DNA of 38,255 nucleotides from JAPYTU01 sp036166735. GTDB taxonomy: Bacteria; Bacteroidota; Bacteroidia; Cytophagales; MED-G16. The notes under the pieces were generated by a model. That model ran no database searches and was not told the origin of the DNA. It saw nothing but the letters and a program-made list of their open reading frames with translations. The position numbers and the translations under genes were made by a program. Shown here piece after piece: positions 33,280 through 38,255 of this stretch. Position 1 is the stretch's first letter. The number at the start of each line of letters is the position of its first letter. Location of the stretch: positions 1-38,255 of the forward strand of contig JAYZHG010000122.1 of the NCBI GenBank assembly GCA_036166735.1. Direction: 5' to 3'.

Positions 33280-33764
33280 TGAGTATTAATACTAGTCTTT
33301 CTCATAATTATGTCTTGGATAAGATAAAAGATATTAAAGTTGGTATAATTACCTCTCAGTGGAATAATGATATAACATCATTACTTAAAAATTCATGCAA
33401 TAATTTTTTAATTAATTCTGGTTTAAAGAAAAATAATATAAATAATTATTATGTTCCTGGAAGCATGGAATTAGTTTTGGCTTCTGATATTTTATTAAAT
33501 AAGAAAAAAGTTGATGGTGTTATAGCTCTTGGGTGTATAATTAAAGGAGAAACAAATCACGATAAATATATTTCTCATTCAGTGTGTAAAGGTCTTCTAG
33601 ATGTTTCTTTAAAACATAATCTGCCAGTAATTTTTGGTGTTTTAACAACTAATTCAAAAAAACAAGCGGTTGAAAGAGCAGGGGGAAAATGTGGAAATAA
33701 GGGGGAAGATGCTGCCCATACTTTTTTGAAAATGATTGAATATCAAAGTAATTTAGATAGTTAG
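33279..33764 (+). CDS. ribH: 6,7-dimethyl-8-ribityllumazine synthase
   Basis: 161 residues, normal length. It contains VPGSMELVLASD (substrate binding), GCIIKGETNHDKYI with catalytic H94, and the phosphate-binding segment ERAGGKCGNKGEDAA. The enzyme condenses the ribityl-pyrimidine with dihydroxybutanone phosphate in the penultimate step of riboflavin synthesis and assembles into 60-subunit or pentameric particles. No other riboflavin gene and no FMN riboswitch is seen nearby. The 3' end overlaps the convergent nhaD by four bases (33761-33764). Confidence 0.95.
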   Translation: MSINTSLSHNYVLDKIKDIKVGIITSQWNNDITSLLKNSCNNFLINSGLKKNNINNYYVPGSMELVLASDILLNKKKVDGVIALGCIIKGETNHDKYISHSVCKGLLDVSLKHNLPVIFGVLTTNSKKQAVERAGGKCGNKGEDAAHTFLKMIEYQSNLDS

Positions 33765-35182
33765 CTTAATATAATACTTTGGATAATGTATGTGAATGCA
33801 CCACATATATACCCTACAATTGCAAGTAGTGATATTCTTTTTACATACCAAAAAAAAGGAATATTTTCTAGTCCCATAATTGCAACTCCTGCTGCTGAAC
33901 CTATAATTAAACAACTTCCACCAGTTCCAGCACAATAGGCTAAAAATTTCCAGAATGTACCATCTTGCATAAAGTATCCAGTTGCTTCTATAGGGTACAT
34001 TCCAATTGCGGCGGCAACTAAAGGAACATTATCTATAATGGCTGATAAAAATCCAATAATGACTCCAATAATATAAACTCCATTAGAAGTATTTGTACCT
34101 ATTTTATTATCTAAAAATATTGCAACTTCATTTAGTTGACCTGCACTTTGTAGGCTTCCAACTGCTAATAAAATCCCTAAAAAGAATAATACTGTAGGAA
34201 CATCCATTTTTTCTAAGGCATGAAATACTGAAAAGTGTTTTCTATCTTCTTTTGTATCTTTTTTATGGATGATATCAGTAAGTAACCATAAAAAACCAAG
34301 ACTTAACATCATTCCCATAAATGGAGGTAAATGAGTAAGTGATTTAAAGACAGGAACAAATATTAAACCTCCAATTCCTGCAAAAAATACTAATTTTCTT
34401 TCGAATTCAGTGGTATGATGTGAGGATGCCATGAATTTTTTATTGGGTAGAGTAATATTTCCTTTAATATTAAATGATAAAATAGTAGCGGGGACAAGAA
34501 AACAAACTAAACTTGGAATAAAAAGTTCAGTAATAATTGTTACACTTGTTACTTGTTTACCTATCCATAACATGGTTGTTGTAACATCACCAATTGGTGA
34601 CCATGCTCCTCCTGCATTAGCTGAAATTATAATAAGCCCTAAAAAAAGCCATCTTTCTTTTTTATCTACTAGAAATTTTCTTGTAAGCGAAACCATAATT
34701 ATGGATGTAGTTAGATTATCAAGAACAGCAGAAAAGAAAAATGCAATAAATCCAAAAATCCACAACAATTTAAATTTGCTTGTAGTTTTAATTTTTGATG
34801 TTACAACACGAAATCCTCCATGTAAGTCTATTAATTCGACTATTGTCATGGCACCCATTAGAAAAAATAATATGCTTGATATTTCACCTAAAATTTCAAA
34901 TAATTGAACTTCTGTTACGTAGTGTTGAACAATATCAAAAGTGTTTTTATCAGTTGTATTAGATGTTTCTATTATTTCATCGTGAAAGGTATTTTTAAAT
35001 TCTTTTTCTGCATATGCTTGTATGGTTTCAAGAGTTACAATATCATTTTTTCCAGTTACATAAATTGTCCAGCATAAAATTCCAGTTATAAGTGCAATTG
35101 CAGCCTTGTCAATTTTTATTTGGTGCTCAATGGTTATACAGATATAACCTATTATAAAAACTATAATCATTAATTCATACAT
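33761..35182 (-). CDS. nhaD: NhaD-type Na+/H+ antiporter
   Basis: 473 residues with about eleven transmembrane helices, in the ArsB/NhaD ion transporter superfamily. Signature pieces are SAVLDNLTTS (151-160), GGAWSPIGDVTT (191-202) and, near the C-terminus, SAIIDNVPLVAAAIG. The internal similarity of the LDN and IDN motifs reflects the inverted-repeat fold. A hydrophilic loop of about 50 residues (43-92) follows the second helix and seems long for the family. It exports Na+ in exchange for protons. It begins three bases after anmK and is probably co-transcribed with it. Confidence 0.95.
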   Translation of the reverse strand: MYELMIIVFIIGYICITIEHQIKIDKAAIALITGILCWTIYVTGKNDIVTLETIQAYAEKEFKNTFHDEIIETSNTTDKNTFDIVQHYVTEVQLFEILGEISSILFFLMGAMTIVELIDLHGGFRVVTSKIKTTSKFKLLWIFGFIAFFFSAVLDNLTTSIIMVSLTRKFLVDKKERWLFLGLIIISANAGGAWSPIGDVTTTMLWIGKQVTSVTIITELFIPSLVCFLVPATILSFNIKGNITLPNKKFMASSHHTTEFERKLVFFAGIGGLIFVPVFKSLTHLPPFMGMMLSLGFLWLLTDIIHKKDTKEDRKHFSVFHALEKMDVPTVLFFLGILLAVGSLQSAGQLNEVAIFLDNKIGTNTSNGVYIIGVIIGFLSAIIDNVPLVAAAIGMYPIEATGYFMQDGTFWKFLAYCAGTGGSCLIIGSAAGVAIMGLENIPFFWYVKRISLLAIVGYICGAFTYIIQSIILS

Positions 35183-35185
35183 GCA

Positions 35186-36256
35186 TTAAAAAATTTTATT
35201 GTTAATAATAATTCCAGATGATGTTGATTTTTGTGATCCTGTAACAGATTTAAGTATGTTCTTTCTATTCAACAATCTCATTAATCCTAAAAACCCAAAT
35301 ATCAATGCTTCTTTAAAATTAATTAATTTTTTTTCAGGTACAACAAAAATTGACTTTACCTTATTGTTAATTTTTATTCTTTTAACTAAATATTCATTAA
35401 ACGTTCCTCCTCCAGTTAAAAGAACAGAAGAATTTTTTTTATTTAAGTTCTTGTTTACTTGAAATGCAATATGTTCAGTAAATGTATGTAATGTATCTTT
35501 TGGTTCATATTTTTCTAGTAGAGGCATTATTTTTTTTTCAATATAATTAATATCTAAACTTTTAGGTTTTGACGAATTGTAATATTTTAAATTATTTAAT
35601 TTGTTATATAAATTATTTATCATTTTTCCTTTTGAAGCAGTTTCACCATTCTTGTCAAATTTCATATTCAATTTTCTTGCTAAAAAGTTGAGCACTAAAT
35701 TTGCTGGACATACGTCAAAAGCTAATAAGTTAGTTTCATTTAAATCTGTTAAATTTAAAATGCCACCTATATTTATACAATAATCATATTGACTAAATAA
35801 GTGTTTTTCACCATAAGGAACCAATGGAGCTCCTTGTCCTCCTATTATTATATCTAGTTCTCTGAAATTATATATTATTGGAATTTTAATTTTTGAAAAT
35901 ATAGGTAATGGATTTCCTATTTGGAGAGAAATTTTTTCTATAGGATTATGAAATACTGTATGACCATGAGAAGCTATAAGATCAGGTTTTATTTTATGTT
36001 TTATTATAAATTTTTTAATTGATTGAGATATAAAATCTCCAAAATTAATATCCAATTTTTTTAATTCATACGCATTAATTTTATAACAGTTTAATAATTT
36101 TTTTCTCCATTTTTTGTTGTAATTGATGGTGGTGAAATCTAATAATTTATAATTCCATTTATTGTTTTTTTCCCAATACTCACAATATGCAATATCTAGA
36201 CCATCACAGGATGTCCCTGACATGATTCCTAAAACCTTATATTTTTTAATATTCAT
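35186..36256 (-). CDS. anmK: Anhydro-N-acetylmuramic acid kinase
   Basis: 356 residues, family length. Motifs are GIMSGTSCDGLD (10-21, ATP binding), ASHGHTVFHNP, YCINIGGILNLTDL, FDVCPAN with catalytic aspartate D181, and LLTGGGTFNEYLV. AnmK opens the 1,6-anhydro ring and phosphorylates recovered muramic acid, a step in peptidoglycan recycling. The protein is Lys/Asn/Ile-rich, as expected from base composition. It heads a two-gene unit with nhaD; a shared function is not obvious. Confidence 0.95.
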   Translation of the reverse strand: MNIKKYKVLGIMSGTSCDGLDIAYCEYWEKNNKWNYKLLDFTTINYNKKWRKKLLNCYKINAYELKKLDINFGDFISQSIKKFIIKHKIKPDLIASHGHTVFHNPIEKISLQIGNPLPIFSKIKIPIIYNFRELDIIIGGQGAPLVPYGEKHLFSQYDYCINIGGILNLTDLNETNLLAFDVCPANLVLNFLARKLNMKFDKNGETASKGKMINNLYNKLNNLKYYNSSKPKSLDINYIEKKIMPLLEKYEPKDTLHTFTEHIAFQVNKNLNKKNSSVLLTGGGTFNEYLVKRIKINNKVKSIFVVPEKKLINFKEALIFGFLGLMRLLNRKNILKSVTGSQKSTSSGIIINNKIF

Positions 36257-36289
36257 GAATAAATTTTTCTTTTTATTTCTGAATTAAAG

Positions 36290-36329
36290 AATGCATCTTT
36301 GCATTTCAACTTTTTACACGTAATGTTAC
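36290..36329 (+). promoter_or_regulatory. Promoter-like element with two inverted repeats before the outer-membrane protein gene
   Basis: In the 80-base divergent gap between anmK and the outer-membrane protein gene, CATCTTTG (36294-36301) is one base off TAnnTTTG. It lies inside a perfect inverted repeat, AATGCA-TCTT-TGCATT (36290-36305). A second palindrome, GTAA-TG-TTAC (36320-36329), lies just before the ATG at 36337. The repeats could be operator sites or chance in AT-rich DNA. No good -33 box is visible. Confidence 0.3.
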
Positions 36330-36336
36330 CAGTAAT

Positions 36337-37605
36337 ATGCATAAAATAATTTTTTATGTTTTTATGATTTTTCTTTTTTTTGTTAGTAATGTTACTTTTT
36401 CACAACTAACAACACCATTCAGTTCTTTAAATTCAATCGGAGAATTAAATGATAACTCATTTGCAAATAATCTTGCTATGGGTGGTTTAGGAATTAGCAA
36501 CGGATCTTACTGGCATCTTAATAATCAAAATCCAGCTGCTTTAACCTCTAATCGTTTTACCATTTTTGAAATGGGTATTTCATCAGATGTTAGACAGATA
36601 ATAAATGAAACATCAAAAGATGTTAATGGAAATGGAAATATCAATTATATTGGTTTTGGAGTCCCATTAATTAAAGGAGGAAAATGGATTACATCAATAG
36701 GTTTTAATCCTTATAGTACTGTGAGTTATAATTTAATTGATCAAAAACTCATAAATCAAAGTTCGGCTCTTGCATTTTATGAGTATTCTGGTACTGGTGG
36801 TTTAACAGAAGCTTATTGGGCGAATGGCTTTAGATTGGGAAATGAATTGTCTTTAGGTGTAAAAGGTTCATATATATTTGGTAAAATAACAAATACTACA
36901 TCAGCATTTGTTTCAAATGAAACTCAATTCAATTCAACTTATTTTGAAGAATCTGTATACAATGATTATTCACTTAATATTGGAATATTTTATAAAAAGG
37001 AATTGGTAGAAAGTAAATTTCTTAAAATAGGTATGGTGTATGATTTAAAATCTTCTTTGAATGCTAATCGATTCACACAATTGGAAAGAAGAATACCTGG
37101 TTCCACTTCCCCTGTTGTTTTAGACACATTAATAGATAATGAAATATCTACTTTTAATATCCCTAGAAGTTATGGTATAGGTATTTCTTATGAAATTATT
37201 GATAAATTATCTTTTGGTTTTGAGTTCAAAGTTCAACCATGGAATGATAAAAGTGGTTTTGCTGATAATTTAAGCATTCATTATAAAAATTCCTTTCAGT
37301 TGTCATCAGGTATAGAAATTATACCTGAAGCAGAAAATGTTAATAGCTATTTTAAAAGAGTTACCTATAGGTCTGGAATAGTTTATAAAAGTTTTCCATA
37401 CTTAGTTAATGGGGGAAGCATTAATAGTATTGGACTAACTTTTGGTTTTTCATTACCAGTGGGTTCCATATCAAGAATTAATTTAGCATTTGAATTAGGA
37501 AGAAGGGGAAATCTTAGCAAAACATTAATTAAAGAAAGGTATTTGAAATTTATAGTTGGTAGTTCTATAAATAATATTTGGTTTATTAAAAGAAAATTTG
37601 ATTAA
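36337..37605 (+). CDS. Outer-membrane beta-barrel protein, function unknown
   Basis: 422 residues with a Sec signal peptide (about 1-23, ending TFSQ). After it, NLAMGGLGISNGSYW and NNQNPAAL (46-68) resemble the N-terminal plug/strand region of FadL- or PorV-like Bacteroidota barrels, followed by alternating hydrophobic/polar strands through to the C-terminus. No type IX sorting domain is seen. I cannot assign a substrate or symbol; FadL-like transport or a PorV-like attachment role are both possible. The gene is followed after five bases by another secreted protein gene, so the pair is likely an operon. Confidence 0.78.
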   Translation: MHKIIFYVFMIFLFFVSNVTFSQLTTPFSSLNSIGELNDNSFANNLAMGGLGISNGSYWHLNNQNPAALTSNRFTIFEMGISSDVRQIINETSKDVNGNGNINYIGFGVPLIKGGKWITSIGFNPYSTVSYNLIDQKLINQSSALAFYEYSGTGGLTEAYWANGFRLGNELSLGVKGSYIFGKITNTTSAFVSNETQFNSTYFEESVYNDYSLNIGIFYKKELVESKFLKIGMVYDLKSSLNANRFTQLERRIPGSTSPVVLDTLIDNEISTFNIPRSYGIGISYEIIDKLSFGFEFKVQPWNDKSGFADNLSIHYKNSFQLSSGIEIIPEAENVNSYFKRVTYRSGIVYKSFPYLVNGGSINSIGLTFGFSLPVGSISRINLAFELGRRGNLSKTLIKERYLKFIVGSSINNIWFIKRKFD

Positions 37606-37610
37606 TTTTA

Positions 37611-38255
37611 ATGTATATGAAAAAGTTAATATTAATATTTTTATTTATTGTATCTAATAAATTATTGTTTTCTCAGCCAGGATGGAATTGGCCAGATAAC
37701 AAATCTTTAGCCGAAGAAAAAAATGTTCTTTATACTGACTATCTTAAGCAAGGAGATTGTTTATCTTCCTTAGAACATCATTCTTGGTTATTAGATAATG
37801 TTCCAAATCTTCATGTTTCAATTTATCAAAATGGAATTAAAATTTATCAGTGTTTAATAAAAAGTGAAACGGATCCAGTTAAAAAAGAAGAATATATTTC
37901 AAAAGCTTTAGAAATTTTTGATTCTAGAATTGAATTTTTCGGAAAGGAAGCTTACGTTTTAAATAGAAAGACAATATTTGCATACTCTAATTATAGGTCA
38001 GAAAAATCTATGTATGAGTCATTGTATAATCTTTTTTCAAAAGCGTATGAGTTAAATGGCAATGATATAAGTAATGGTAATCTTGTTGCTTTTATGGATA
38101 TAATTAGAAAACATAAATTAACTTCTAAAACTATTTCTGATGATGAAGTTTTAAAAAATTATGATATGATTTCTAAAATAATTAATTATAAAATATCAAA
38201 TGAACCTAAAAATATAGATAGACTTAAGAGATATCAGGATAATATTGATAAATTA
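37611..38255 (+). CDS. Secreted helical (TPR-like) protein, 3' end beyond window
   Basis: The frame opens at ATG 37611 (second ATG at 37617, which gives a more typical MKKLILIFLF signal peptide) and is still open at the last base, giving at least 215 codons. The signal peptide ends near LLFSQ, and the mature protein starts PGWNWPDNKSLAEEKN. Sequence such as LVAFMDIIRKH and AYELNGNDISNG suggests helical repeats of TPR type. I do not recognise a named family; similar PGWNWP-starting secreted proteins occur in Bacteroidota by my recollection. It lies five bases after the outer-membrane barrel gene. Confidence 0.75.
   Translation, partial: MYMKKLILIFLFIVSNKLLFSQPGWNWPDNKSLAEEKNVLYTDYLKQGDCLSSLEHHSWLLDNVPNLHVSIYQNGIKIYQCLIKSETDPVKKEEYISKALEIFDSRIEFFGKEAYVLNRKTIFAYSNYRSEKSMYESLYNLFSKAYELNGNDISNGNLVAFMDIIRKHKLTSKTISDDEVLKNYDMISKIINYKISNEPKNIDRLKRYQDNIDKL

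Noticed and set aside
34431..34907. 158-codon open frame on the plus strand
   Set aside because: It lies wholly opposite nhaD, whose membrane helices and motifs are clear. The antisense translation has no family features and no promoter.
1..38255. tRNA, rRNA, CRISPR, insertion sequence, prophage or integrase
   Set aside because: No cloverleaf-like, regularly spaced repeat, transposase or phage signatures were seen, and the gene content is chromosomal core throughout.

Overview
This is a gene-dense stretch of a very AT-rich bacterial chromosome (well under 35% GC by eye, not counted). The gene content points to Bacteroidota and most likely Flavobacteriales. It carries the type IX secretion/gliding genes gldK-L-M-N and sprE, the Bacteroidota-style M23 peptidase-bactofilin-atpBEFHAG locus without atpD/atpC, a long Bacteroidota-type LspA, and promoter-like TAnnTTTG elements. 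Shine-Dalgarno sequences are essentially absent. Start codons commonly overlap the preceding stop, gaps are mostly under 100 bases, and convergent genes overlap or touch. That suggests a streamlined genome, perhaps of an uncultivated marine flavobacterium; the habitat is inference. TAA, TAG and TGA all end genes, so the standard code fits. I saw no tRNA, rRNA, CRISPR, insertion sequence or phage gene, and no gene-free stretch over 300 bases. The largest gap is 22127-22311.

Layout. 1-3775 (+): 3' end of gldK, then gldL, gldM and gldN, the trans-envelope core and motor of type IX secretion. 3772-10325 (-): sprE, a penicillin-binding protein 1A and uvrC in one tight transcription unit, converging on gldN. 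10407-17052 (+): an M23 peptidase, a bactofilin, two small membrane proteins and ATP synthase subunits a, c, b, delta, alpha and gamma. 17054-18229 (-): a GNAT-type acetyltransferase. 18321-21569 (+): oadG, oadA-like and oadB, a biotin-dependent Na+-pumping decarboxylase. 21587-22126 (-): a LOG-family phosphoribohydrolase. 22312-30082 (+): glyS, an RND/MMPL exporter, ileS and lspA. 30068-31445 (-): recF and a DUF721/DciA-like gene. 31531-33764 (+): pdhA, a membrane-anchored TPR protein and ribH. 33761-36256 (-): anmK and nhaD. 36337-end (+): an outer-membrane beta-barrel protein and an unfinished secreted protein.

How the parts fit together. Envelope biology dominates: protein secretion (gldKLMN, sprE), peptidoglycan synthesis, remodelling and recycling (PBP1A, M23 peptidase with bactofilin, anmK), lipoprotein maturation (lspA) and outer-membrane proteins. 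The second theme is bioenergetics: a proton-type ATP synthase, a Na+-exporting decarboxylase and an NhaD Na+/H+ antiporter, together implying linked Na+ and H+ circuits. Most of the window is conserved core genome. The points most worth a second look are: the OadA-like subunit, whose metal ligands and biotin lysine are intact but whose canonical active-site His and Thr are replaced; the peptidase-bactofilin-ATP synthase linkage with its unassigned 121-residue membrane protein; and lineage-specific repeats in GldL and GldN. I found nothing that I can defend as a wholly new system.
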